In this document: positions 37,164 through 44,772 of the stretch, one piece after another | Numbering within the stretch: the stretch's first letter is position 1 | Layout of the letters: every line of letters begins with the position of its first letter | Source: UBA6016 sp964568395 | GTDB lineage: Bacteria > Campylobacterota > Campylobacteria > Campylobacterales > UBA6016 | NCBI GenBank assembly: GCA_964568395.1 | Contig: CAZMPN010000005.1 | Coordinates: forward strand, 43,526 to 107,525 | DNA: 64,000 nt | Reading direction: 5' to 3' | Program-made: the position numbers and the translations under genes | The notes under the pieces: model-generated | What the model was told of the DNA's origin: nothing | Seen by the model: the letters and a program-made list of their open reading frames with translations, nothing else | Databases searched by the model: none

Positions 37164-38138
37164 TCAAACTCCCTTCAATTCAGAAAAACTTCTTATTTTT
37201 ATGATTTCTTTATGCGGAAAGACTATTCTTTTTGTGCCATACTCCGGTACAAAACTATAGGTAGCTTTTCCAAGCATTTGAGATATTACGAGGCCAGCGC
37301 TTTCTATTCCGAAAACTATCCTTGAGTTCATAATCTGCCGCACTAACTCAGTTTTTCCGTCGACGACAATCTCTATATCGTTATCGTATCTTATTTTATT
37401 CAAAATATTCTCCGCAAAAACCTGTTCGACATGGTTTGGATGAAATCTAACAACTATCTTCGAAATACCTATATTCTTAAGCAAATCAATACTATTCATC
37501 ATTTCCGTAAACACATCAAACTCGTCAAAGTTGTATATTTTAAGACCATTATTTAATTTTTTATTATCGTCCGACAGAGGATCCGCAATATACAATAGAG
37601 TATTATTGTGATTGCTCGATTCAAGTCTGCTCGCACACTCAAGTATATCCCTGTAATACTCATTCTCTATATAGATAACTTTTTCACCGTAAAGTTTCTC
37701 GGCAATGCCAAAAGCATATTTATCGCCAACGAATATGTGCTTTGGCATATAATCCGGATAGCTACTTTTAGAATCAACCCCACTGTGCGGTATATAAAAA
37801 TTATCAAAATTTACCCAGTGATCCAAAAATACGCCATTATCTATTCCGTATTTATTTGCCATTAATATGGCTTCTCTCTCGAAATCAGGAACTAGGCTTC
37901 TGCCCGCGAGCACAAAGTCGCCCGCCCCTAAACTGCTTATTTCATCAAAATTATTTTTAATTTCTATCTCGCCAACTTTGTCTTTAAAGATATTTTTAGC
38001 TGGCCCGTCCAAGCAAAAACTTATATCTTGATAGAATATTTTATTTTTAACCAGAGAAGAAATAATTTGCGCAGCGCCGGCTTCATAGCATACGACTACT
38101 AGCTTTTTAACTCCATTTTTAAATGGATATGGAAGCAT
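37164..38138 (-). CDS. Unassigned GT-B-like protein with a His-Pro motif
   Basis: 324 aa; I do not recognise a named family. The pattern is that of a GT-B glycosyltransferase: VVRFHPNHVEQVF carries a His-Pro motif, and FGIESAGLVISQMLGKATYS is a C-terminal Ser/Gly segment, both reminiscent of bacterial sialyl- and polysialyltransferases (GT38/GT52-like). FCLDGPAKNIF near residue 45 could be the acidic-Gly motif. It lies beside an SpsF-type cytidylyltransferase gene, so a CMP-nonulosonate transferase is a reasonable hypothesis. It overlaps the Gfo/Idh gene upstream by 20 bases. No signal peptide. Confidence 0.5.
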   Translation of the reverse strand: MLPYPFKNGVKKLVVVCYEAGAAQIISSLVKNKIFYQDISFCLDGPAKNIFKDKVGEIEIKNNFDEISSLGAGDFVLAGRSLVPDFEREAILMANKYGIDNGVFLDHWVNFDNFYIPHSGVDSKSSYPDYMPKHIFVGDKYAFGIAEKLYGEKVIYIENEYYRDILECASRLESSNHNNTLLYIADPLSDDNKKLNNGLKIYNFDEFDVFTEMMNSIDLLKNIGISKIVVRFHPNHVEQVFAENILNKIRYDNDIEIVVDGKTELVRQIMNSRIVFGIESAGLVISQMLGKATYSFVPEYGTKRIVFPHKEIIKIRSFSELKGV

Positions 38139-39075
38139 TTTTTATATACTCACAAATTTCAGTAGTAGCCACGGCATCTTCAACGTCGCAATATTCATCT
38201 TCGCGCAAAAGCATACCCTCTACATGCTCCACAACATGTTTCATATATACGTTCATCTGAGGATATCTAATGTTATCGGCTTCTTTTAATGTTTTTAGCT
38301 CCGGGAAAAGCGGGTCTTGAACAGATTCAAAAAATTTTGCCTTAAACCCCCAATCATATATACAATATCTTTTCCTATTACATACAATATCCAATTCTCC
38401 AAGCGAATAGTCAATATTTTTATGCGTTACAAAATACACACTAAAACCGTCATACTTCATTATAAAATGTGCCGCATAATCATTATCAGTTTTTTGTCTA
38501 TCTAAAACAATAACGGAAGAAGGTTTTTTGAAAAAAAATAGCATTAGATTAATAAAATGCGACGCATTGGTAAATAACCCGTTAGTATAGTGCACTATAA
38601 CACTAGATACATCGCCAGCACTAAAAAGACTATTTTTTAGCTCCACAAAGCAAGGCTCAACACGCCGCATATAATTTATATATAATTTAATTCCGTTCGC
38701 AGCAGCTATGCTTTTTATCTTAAGAGCTTCTTCAACACTGGACGATATAGGCTTTTCAACAATAACGAGTTTAGGCTTGAACTTTAAAATATCCAAAAAT
38801 ACAGGCAGTCTAACATGTGTCGGGGTGCATATCGAGATGACATCTACAGAGTTGCAATAATTAAAAGCATCATCAATATTGGCAAAAGCTTTCTTGCCAG
38901 AAAAAATCTCAAATTCATCTCTTCTGTTTTTTTCACTGTCCACACCGCCTACAAGATCAAAAGAGGCGTTGTTTAAAAATGCCTTAGTATGCGAGAATAT
39001 CTCATCTTCACTACCGCTCAAATCAAAACCGAGAGCTATTTTACCAAGTCCGACAATTAAGACTTTGTGCTTCAT
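38119..39075 (-). CDS. Gfo/Idh/MocA-family oxidoreductase
   Basis: 318 aa. VLIVGLGKIALGFDLSG is the N-terminal Rossmann glycine motif, VISICTPTHVRLPVFLDIL follows, and VIVEKPISSSVEEALKI has the EKP cofactor/catalytic motif. These NAD(P)-dependent enzymes oxidise or reduce a sugar position; WbpB-like relatives produce a 3-keto sugar for a following aminotransferase. It overlaps the cytidylyltransferase gene upstream by 4 bases. It most likely works with the DegT aminotransferase encoded at 35924-37162. Exact position oxidised is unknown. Confidence 0.88.
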   Translation of the reverse strand: MKHKVLIVGLGKIALGFDLSGSEDEIFSHTKAFLNNASFDLVGGVDSEKNRRDEFEIFSGKKAFANIDDAFNYCNSVDVISICTPTHVRLPVFLDILKFKPKLVIVEKPISSSVEEALKIKSIAAANGIKLYINYMRRVEPCFVELKNSLFSAGDVSSVIVHYTNGLFTNASHFINLMLFFFKKPSSVIVLDRQKTDNDYAAHFIMKYDGFSVYFVTHKNIDYSLGELDIVCNRKRYCIYDWGFKAKFFESVQDPLFPELKTLKEADNIRYPQMNVYMKHVVEHVEGMLLREDEYCDVEDAVATTEICEYIKNASISI

Positions 39076-39779
39076 AAAGCACCCGTTCGTCTTAACTCTT
39101 CGACTAAGTCATGGCTATTAAAATTAGGATTTTTATCATGTAGTTTAGGCAAAATCGATTTTATGAACCTTAAATCCTCAGGGGTATCAAGCGTCAATCT
39201 TAAATCGGGATATCTTAGCGAGTCTGGCGGCAGAAGTGTTAAATGACTATATTGGTCAGGCCTATTTCTAAAATACCAGCTAACATGCTCTCTGTCGTCA
39301 GATGTTTGCCCAAGCCTATCGGCTTCCTCTAGAAGGTCAACGCTAAAAACCTGCACATCCAAACCGTCTGGATAGCCGTTAGGTTCAAAGTTTTTTGCAT
39401 AATCGCATTTGTTATATATATAAAGCCCAACTACCTGCGATATAATATCCGGATCTACGAAAGGACAGTCTCCGTGCAGCTCAACTACAACATCGGCATT
39501 ATAACTTTTTGCCGCTCCAAGCACCCTGCCCAACACATCATCTTCTGACCCTCTAAAACAACCAACGCCGATTTTATTCGCCAATTCTTCTATAGGGTCA
39601 TCTGTTCTGTTTGTTGTCGTCGCAAATACCACCTCGTCAACCATAGAGGATCTGCGTATTCTATTTGCTATATATTCTAAGAAGCTTACACCGTCTACGG
39701 CTTCCATAAGAACTTTGCCAGGAAGCCTCGTAGATGTCATTCTGCACTCTATGGTTGCAACAACCTTTTTAGCTTGCAT
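39072..39779 (-). CDS. Cytidylyltransferase, SpsF family (copy 1)
   Basis: 235 aa. VVATIECRMTSTRLPGKVLM is the SpsF-type nucleotide-binding N-terminus (RMxSTRLPGK), ELHGDCPFVDPDIISQVV holds the GDxPxxD metal motif, and RLTLDTPEDLRFIKSI the conserved C-terminal TxDxPxD block. In Bacillus spore coat synthesis SpsF is assigned to CMP activation of a nonulosonate made by SpsC-SpsE. A second copy lies at 52581-53267, so two acidic sugars, or one activation and one modified role, may exist. It sits 2 bases from the methyltransferase gene and overlaps the oxidoreductase gene by 4 bases. Confidence 0.9.
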   Translation of the reverse strand: MQAKKVVATIECRMTSTRLPGKVLMEAVDGVSFLEYIANRIRRSSMVDEVVFATTTNRTDDPIEELANKIGVGCFRGSEDDVLGRVLGAAKSYNADVVVELHGDCPFVDPDIISQVVGLYIYNKCDYAKNFEPNGYPDGLDVQVFSVDLLEEADRLGQTSDDREHVSWYFRNRPDQYSHLTLLPPDSLRYPDLRLTLDTPEDLRFIKSILPKLHDKNPNFNSHDLVEELRRTGAL

Positions 39780-39781
39780 AA

Positions 39782-40726
39782 CTATATAAGGCCTTTGTCT
39801 TTATAGAAAGTTACCCTGCTATAAAAATTATAATCTAGATCCAAAATATGCACATATTCGAGCATTTTGATACTTTCATTGTGCCATCTGATAAAGAAAT
39901 TCAAAACATCGTCCGAATTATCTTTTGGAAAATCAATATTTTTATCATTAACTTTCTTTGCAATAATATTTACTATTTCTTGATCCCAATAGTTGTTAGT
40001 TTTAACCACTTTAAACCCGCACTTATTCAAAAAGCCCTGAAGACTTTTGATGCTAAAAAGATATGGGTGAACATCGCCCGGCTGTTTGCCAAAATACAAT
40101 CCCATGGGCTTTGTAAATGGCAGCAGGACTCTTGCACTCATTTGCAAATAGACGTATCCATCATCATTCAAACATGCCCATGCCGCTTCCAGCATATCCG
40201 TAGCAGATTGAGAATTTTGCAATGTCCATAGTATTGTTGCTATATCTGCGTTTGGTCTTGCATTGTTAGCAATAATCTCATTTTGATAATAATCCTCTAT
40301 TGTTCCGAGATAGTTATCTATGCCATTTTTCAGCATCAAATCATGGTTTGTCTTAGACGATTCAACCCCTTTAACTTCGGCGCCATATTTACGTATCATT
40401 TCCAAAAACTGTCCATCACCAGCGCCTATATCGATAACCTTTTTGCCTGACAATCCCAAATGTAAATCCAAAAATTCAGCCGCATAGGTGTGTCTTGCTT
40501 TGAAATAAGGATTTCTGGCAACATAGTTACCTTTATTAAACATCTCCTCTTCCCAATATTTTGCAAGCTCTTCCGGTGTTCTTCTATATTTAAAGTAAAC
40601 AAGACCGCAACCTTTGCAAACGTGATACGGCACACCACCTGTATATTTTCTTATATACGGCAACTCAACAGCCTCATCGTGCCCACATAGCTCGCACTGC
40701 AATATTTCTTTACCAAATTCGCTCAT
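39782..40726 (-). CDS. SAM-dependent methyltransferase with N-terminal CxxC zinc cluster
   Basis: 314 aa. LQCELCGHDEAVEL and YHVCKGCGLVYFKY form a CxxC pair at both ends of an N-terminal zinc ribbon; VIDIGAGDGQFLEMIRKYG is motif I of the class I fold. The same layout occurs at 27900-28679. It follows the HisF-like gene with a 4-base overlap, which places it in the amidino-transfer block. It may methylate the acetamidino group or a ring hydroxyl, as N-methylacetimidoyl groups are known on some legionaminic acids; this is inference only. Confidence 0.85.
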   Translation of the reverse strand: MSEFGKEILQCELCGHDEAVELPYIRKYTGGVPYHVCKGCGLVYFKYRRTPEELAKYWEEEMFNKGNYVARNPYFKARHTYAAEFLDLHLGLSGKKVIDIGAGDGQFLEMIRKYGAEVKGVESSKTNHDLMLKNGIDNYLGTIEDYYQNEIIANNARPNADIATILWTLQNSQSATDMLEAAWACLNDDGYVYLQMSARVLLPFTKPMGLYFGKQPGDVHPYLFSIKSLQGFLNKCGFKVVKTNNYWDQEIVNIIAKKVNDKNIDFPKDNSDDVLNFFIRWHNESIKMLEYVHILDLDYNFYSRVTFYKDKGLI

Positions 40727-41469
40727 TCTCTCACCTCTACTTTTTTATTCTTCAAATACTGTTTTGCGCTTTTAATGCTTGATTCCGTAAAATGGAATAT
40801 ATTGGTCGTGCATGCAGCATCTGCCCCACAATTAAAAGCATCGGCAAAATGCTGCCAACTCCCCGCGCCTCCACACACAACCAAAGGTATATTAATTTTA
40901 CAAGACGATGTTTTTATCATCTCAAGATCATACCCATCCAGCATACCGTCTTTATCTATAGAGTTTAAAAATATCTCGCCAGCCCCATGCTGTTCAGCTT
41001 TTTGAATCCACTCAACAAGATTAGTTCCGGTATTGGTTTTTCCGTCATTAATAAAAACAACATATTCATTATCAAGCTTTTTAACGTCTATCGAAACAAC
41101 TACGCATTGAGAACCATATTTTTGGGCAATTTCAGTTATAAGACCTGGGTTTGCAAAAGCATTAGAATTAATAACTATCTTATCGGCACCGTTTTTCAGA
41201 TATTTTTCCGCATCTTCTATGTTTGCCACTCTACCACCAACACTAAGGGGAACGAAACAATTTTTAGATATTTTGCGGACAACGGTCAAGAAATCTTCAA
41301 ACTCTTGCTTATTCTCATCTTCTCTAGAAATATCAAGCATCACAATTTCGTCTACCGACCATGTATCTATGAAGTTATGCGTATATATATTGTTTGGAAC
41401 AAAATTTCTAGTTCTATACAAAACCCCTTTATTAAAAAGAAGGGCAATTACAACTCTTTTTTTTAACAC
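40723..41469 (-). CDS. HisF-like cyclase subunit partner of a sugar amidotransferase
   Basis: About 248 aa TIM barrel. CFVPLSVGGRVANIEDAEKY, VVSIDVKKLDN and NSIDKDGMLDGYDLEMIK are HisF blocks, so the fold is sure. The residue equivalent to catalytic Asp11 of true HisF is Leu (VVIALLFNKG for CLDVKDG), while the Asp of VSIDV is kept. That fits a recruited HisF2 that passes ammonia from HisH to the PseA/WbpG-type enzyme rather than making imidazole glycerol phosphate. I placed the start at GTG 41469 just after the hisH stop; a TTG at 41484 is the alternative. An eight-A run lies in the first codons. Confidence 0.9.
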   Translation of the reverse strand: MLKKRVVIALLFNKGVLYRTRNFVPNNIYTHNFIDTWSVDEIVMLDISREDENKQEFEDFLTVVRKISKNCFVPLSVGGRVANIEDAEKYLKNGADKIVINSNAFANPGLITEIAQKYGSQCVVVSIDVKKLDNEYVVFINDGKTNTGTNLVEWIQKAEQHGAGEIFLNSIDKDGMLDGYDLEMIKTSSCKINIPLVVCGGAGSWQHFADAFNCGADAACTTNIFHFTESSIKSAKQYLKNKKVEVRE

Positions 41470-41470
41470 C

Positions 41471-42091
41471 TCAGCACATTCCAATAAAGTTTTCTAAGAT
41501 TTTCAATCCGTCTCTTTGGCTTTTCTCTGGGTGAAACTGTAACCCAACTATATTGTCCTTTCTTATACCTGCAACAAAATCTATCCCATATGAAGAACTT
41601 GCTATTGCATTATCCTTGTTTGATGGCACAAAATGGTAACTGTGGACGAAATATACTATTGGCTTTTGAAGATTTTGAAAAACTGGATCACGCTCATCCA
41701 CGCTCAACTCATTCCAGCCCATATGTATTTTGCGCATCTTGCCTCCGAAATCACCAAAAGGCTCCACGCTTCCGCCAATAAGCCCGAGGCCGTCATGCTC
41801 TCCGAATTCATAGCTCTTTGAGGCCAAAAGCTGCATACCAAGGCATATTCCAAGAAACGGTTTTTTGAGCTTATTGGCATATTCTTGAATTGTATCGGTA
41901 AGCCCAAATTCTCGTAAATTTTTCATGCCGTCACCGAACGCTCCAACACCAGGGAGAATGGCGCCGCTTGAAGCAAAAATCTCATCTTTGTTTCTTGTCA
42001 AAATTGCACTATGCCCTATTTTTTCGATAGCGCCAATAACCGATGCGACATTTCCGATTCCATAATCTATAACTGCTATTTGTTTTTGCAT
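41471..42091 (-). CDS. HisH-like glutamine amidotransferase subunit
   Basis: 206 aa class I glutaminase. IAVIDYGIGNVASVIGAIEK is the HisH N-terminus, KPFLGICLGMQLLASKS carries the nucleophilic Cys, and GLQFHPEKSQRDGL has the catalytic His and Glu. It would release ammonia from glutamine for the sugar amidotransferase encoded 6 bases upstream, with the HisF-like protein as conduit. The three-gene order amidotransferase-HisH-HisF matches WbpG-HisH2-HisF2 of Pseudomonas and PseA-HisH-HisF of the C. jejuni flagellin-glycan locus. It is not evidence for histidine synthesis: no other his gene is present. Confidence 0.93.
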   Translation of the reverse strand: MQKQIAVIDYGIGNVASVIGAIEKIGHSAILTRNKDEIFASSGAILPGVGAFGDGMKNLREFGLTDTIQEYANKLKKPFLGICLGMQLLASKSYEFGEHDGLGLIGGSVEPFGDFGGKMRKIHMGWNELSVDERDPVFQNLQKPIVYFVHSYHFVPSNKDNAIASSSYGIDFVAGIRKDNIVGLQFHPEKSQRDGLKILENFIGMC

Positions 42092-42097
42092 TTGTGT

Positions 42098-43207
42098 TTA
42101 AAGCGGACTTCTAAGTTTCCATCGACCATTATCTAAATGCCAAAGCTCTTTATTTCTGTGCTTATCGACAATATCATCAAATTCTGCTTCGGTCAAACTT
42201 AGATACTCTAGTACTTCCTTCAGGTGTCGCCTAGGAAACTCGCCGTCATATTTTCTGCAAAGTTCCAACCCTTCCTCTCTATCCAAATGCCCATTTTGTA
42301 TCATTCTGCTGGCATCCCTAATAGCCCTGCCGAAACCAAACTTTACATACTGCATATAGTAATACAAATCGTCGATTTTATCATCAAGACTATCATGTCT
42401 TGTAAAAGTACCTTCGGATCTACCGCACGGACTCTCTTGAAAATCTATATGTTTTTTTACATACTCATAGTTAGACCATTGATCCCACTTGAAAAAATAA
42501 CTCATATATACAGCTTTAACGCCGGCTTTTTGCACATCCTCCAAATCAGGATAAATATAGTGATTCAAGTCTTTCTCGCTAACCACATCATCAACCCAAT
42601 TTCTAGGATCATCGCCTATCATATTTTCCAAAACTTCCGAAAAATCCCTTATCATATCTGATTTATCGTGCAGTTTATTGCCGCCGTATTCCGTTTCGCC
42701 ATGCTCAGAGTAAAATACAAGAGGTATTTTATAGTTTGTGGCAACCCTAATAAGAGGACAATTAACGCCTGCATCCCAGTGAACCTTAGGGTTGCCTCTT
42801 TCTATGAAAAATCTCCTGGCGAGATGTCTAGAAACTTTAATATTTGTTGCGATAAACACGCTATCAAATCCATGTTCAAGCAAAATACGCCTATTGTGCT
42901 CCCCAACCTCGGTTGGCATAAGAGGATTGAACGTTACGAGCAAAGGATTCATATTATATTCTGTTTTTAGCTTTATAGCATTGGCGGTGCTATCCTTCCC
43001 TCCGCTCCACGGAATAATACAATCCCAATATCCATCATCCCTTCTATGCGCATCCAATAGCGCCTTAAGTTCATTTTCTCTTTCTTGCCAGTCTATAATT
43101 TTATTTTTCATTGTTTCAGCATAATTGCAAGCATTACAAACGCCGTTTTCATCAAAAACAACTCTTGGCCTAGTGTTTGGCATAAGGCACTTTTTACAAT
43201 ATTTCAT
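42098..43207 (-). CDS. pseA: N-acetyl sugar amidotransferase (PseA/WbpG family)
   Basis: 369 aa. The N-terminus has C4xxC7 and C24xxC27 (YCKKCLMPNTRPR, GVCNACNY), a zinc site of this family, and IIPWSGGKDSTANAIKL holds the PP-loop SGGKDS at about 68-73 that activates the substrate with ATP. FYSEHGETEYGG and SPCGRSEGTFTRHDSLDDK are further family blocks. It converts an N-acetyl group to an N-acetamidino group using ammonia from HisH/HisF. The 52-base gap upstream is the largest in the whole cluster and contains two TATAAT boxes, so this gene may begin an internal transcript. Sugar substrate could be a nonulosonate or a 2,3-diamino uronic acid. Confidence 0.93.
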   Translation of the reverse strand: MKYCKKCLMPNTRPRVVFDENGVCNACNYAETMKNKIIDWQERENELKALLDAHRRDDGYWDCIIPWSGGKDSTANAIKLKTEYNMNPLLVTFNPLMPTEVGEHNRRILLEHGFDSVFIATNIKVSRHLARRFFIERGNPKVHWDAGVNCPLIRVATNYKIPLVFYSEHGETEYGGNKLHDKSDMIRDFSEVLENMIGDDPRNWVDDVVSEKDLNHYIYPDLEDVQKAGVKAVYMSYFFKWDQWSNYEYVKKHIDFQESPCGRSEGTFTRHDSLDDKIDDLYYYMQYVKFGFGRAIRDASRMIQNGHLDREEGLELCRKYDGEFPRRHLKEVLEYLSLTEAEFDDIVDKHRNKELWHLDNGRWKLRSPL

Positions 43208-43229
43208 ATTACTCGTCTTTGTTTTTTTA

Positions 43230-43251
43230 ATTATAAAAGTATTAAATTATA
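43230..43251 (-). promoter_or_regulatory. Candidate internal promoter upstream of pseA-like gene
   Basis: Two exact TATAAT boxes read on the minus strand at 43246-43251 and 43230-43235, inside the 52-base gap between the formyltransferase and pseA-like genes. Either would place transcription start tens of bases before the ATG at 43207. The surrounding gap is very AT-rich, so chance matches are possible. It is still the only gap over 50 bases in the cluster. Confidence 0.4.
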
Positions 43252-43259
43252 TAGCATCG

Positions 43260-44099
43260 CTACTTATTTATACAGAACTCGACAGCCCTAATTTTCATAT
43301 CAATCGTATCAAAAACAATATCTTCTTTTTTAAGTCTAGATTCGTCAAATACAATTTCTGCTTTCCAAATAACAATTTTACTGCCATCTGGCAAATACGC
43401 AAATGCTCCAGGATAAGGCTTTGTAAGGGCTCTTATAAAGTTATATACGTCCAGTGCGCTTCTTTTAAAATCTATCTCGCCGTCAGCAGGCGTTCGTTTC
43501 GGATAGGCAGGGTAATTTCTTGATGGGTTGTGAAGTCTTAATGCGGTACCGTTTGCAATTTTTGGCAAAAATTCCACTATAAGGTCCGCACCCGCTTTGG
43601 CTGATTTTTTATAAACCGTATTGCAATCATCATTCAGCATGATAGGAAAGGCTTTTTGCGCGATTATATCTCCAGCATCTGCATCTTCGGTTAGATAAAA
43701 CATTGTTATTCCTGTTTCTTTCTCCCCGGCTATAATAGCCCAATTTACAGGCGCCCTGCCTCTATATTTCGGGAGTAACGATGAATGAAAACCTATGGTT
43801 CCAAGCTTTGGAATATCAAGTATCTCTTTACAAACAAGTCTTTGCCATCCGCATACTATTATTAAATCAGGATTGATAGATTTTATTTTTTCTATATATT
43901 CAGGCTCATTGAGATTCTTTACTCTTACCAGTGTGCTTTCGTGAGCATTAGCCAGAGGCTCAAAGTCTATAAAACCGGATGTCTGTTCTTTTTTATCAAA
44001 ATCTAGCGTGAATATCGCATCAACGGCAAATCCTGCATCATAGACGGCCTCCAAAACTGTATACCCTATCTCAACGGAACCTATAAAAACCAACTTCAA
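43260..44099 (-). CDS. Methionyl-tRNA formyltransferase-like sugar N-formyltransferase
   Basis: 279 aa. FHSSLLPKYRGRAPVNWAII followed by DADAGDIIAQK is the formyl-transferase core (SLLP, RG, APxxW and DAGDI). The usual Asn two residues before the catalytic His (NxH) is Gly here (IGFHSSLLP), while His and Asp are kept. Family members use N10-formyltetrahydrofolate to formylate a sugar amine. The gene is one base from a PIG-L deacetylase gene, so removal of an N-acetyl group and formylation of the freed amine is a logical pair. N-formyl pseudaminic acids are known in Pseudomonas pili. Substrate remains unproven. Confidence 0.87.
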   Translation of the reverse strand: MKLVFIGSVEIGYTVLEAVYDAGFAVDAIFTLDFDKKEQTSGFIDFEPLANAHESTLVRVKNLNEPEYIEKIKSINPDLIIVCGWQRLVCKEILDIPKLGTIGFHSSLLPKYRGRAPVNWAIIAGEKETGITMFYLTEDADAGDIIAQKAFPIMLNDDCNTVYKKSAKAGADLIVEFLPKIANGTALRLHNPSRNYPAYPKRTPADGEIDFKRSALDVYNFIRALTKPYPGAFAYLPDGSKIVIWKAEIVFDESRLKKEDIVFDTIDMKIRAVEFCINK

Positions 44100-44100
44100 T

Positions 44101-44772
44101 TTATAAGCTCCCTACACCTATTTTTCTGACCAGCTTAAAAGGCTCCGCGTATTCAACGCCTACGGTTAATCCCCAATAGTTTGCATGCACTCTTAGAGCC
44201 TCGGGGCTTCTTGGATGCGGGTAAGGCCTGCATTCGCTGGGATATCTTTTCATAGCTTCTATTTTGGCGTCAATCTCATCTTTTATATCCACAAAAATAT
44301 TAGGCACAAACATTTTTGCCAAATCCGTCATATTCCATTCGGTAGACGATGGCACATTATACGAATACACCTCTTTCACTACTTGGCCAACTATCGGTCT
44401 TGTAGCAGTAAAAGTCGCTTCGGCGAGTATCTGATGGTCCTTGTTTAGATCGTTTGCAAAATGCGTAAAAACTCTATGCGGCTTCAGGCTTGCAATATAT
44501 GCTTCGATGGACTGAATAATATTACTCAAAGGTATGGTTTCCAGTTTTTGGTTTGGAAAGCTCTCAAAAAAAAGCTCTTTAGTACCAATTAACCTATTCG
44601 CATCTTTCGCATTCTGCCTAAGCTTCTCTTCCATATCTCCTGAGTATCTACCGTCGGCACCCCCAGTCATTATTACTACAAAAAAATCCTCTCTAGAGGA
44701 TAGTTTTTTTATAATGCCGCCGCAGCCAAGTATTTCATCGTCAGGATGCGCCGCTATAATTAAATTAGTCAT
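44101..44772 (-). CDS. PIG-L/LmbE-family N-acetyl sugar deacetylase
   Basis: 223 aa. LIIAAHPDDEILGCGGIIKK gives the AHPDDE zinc motif and NDLNKDHQILAEAT the downstream HxxxxxH-type zinc region (DLNKDH). FFVVIMTGGADGRYSGD is also typical of the family. It hydrolyses an N-acetyl group of a GlcNAc-like or other amino sugar. Overlaps the GNAT gene upstream by 8 bases, and is followed after 1 base by the formyltransferase gene. The three genes could swap acyl groups on one amine. No signal peptide, so cytosolic. Confidence 0.92.
   Translation of the reverse strand: MTNLIIAAHPDDEILGCGGIIKKLSSREDFFVVIMTGGADGRYSGDMEEKLRQNAKDANRLIGTKELFFESFPNQKLETIPLSNIIQSIEAYIASLKPHRVFTHFANDLNKDHQILAEATFTATRPIVGQVVKEVYSYNVPSSTEWNMTDLAKMFVPNIFVDIKDEIDAKIEAMKRYPSECRPYPHPRSPEALRVHANYWGLTVGVEYAEPFKLVRKIGVGSL

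Noticed and set aside
40723..42091. HisH and HisF as part of histidine biosynthesis
   Set aside because: No other his gene is present, HisF lacks the Asp11 equivalent, and both are coupled to a PseA/WbpG-type sugar amidotransferase.
43260..44099. True methionyl-tRNA formyltransferase (fmt)
   Set aside because: 279 aa with an altered NxH motif, located between a deacetylase and a sugar amidotransferase; a housekeeping fmt would normally lie beside def or other translation genes.
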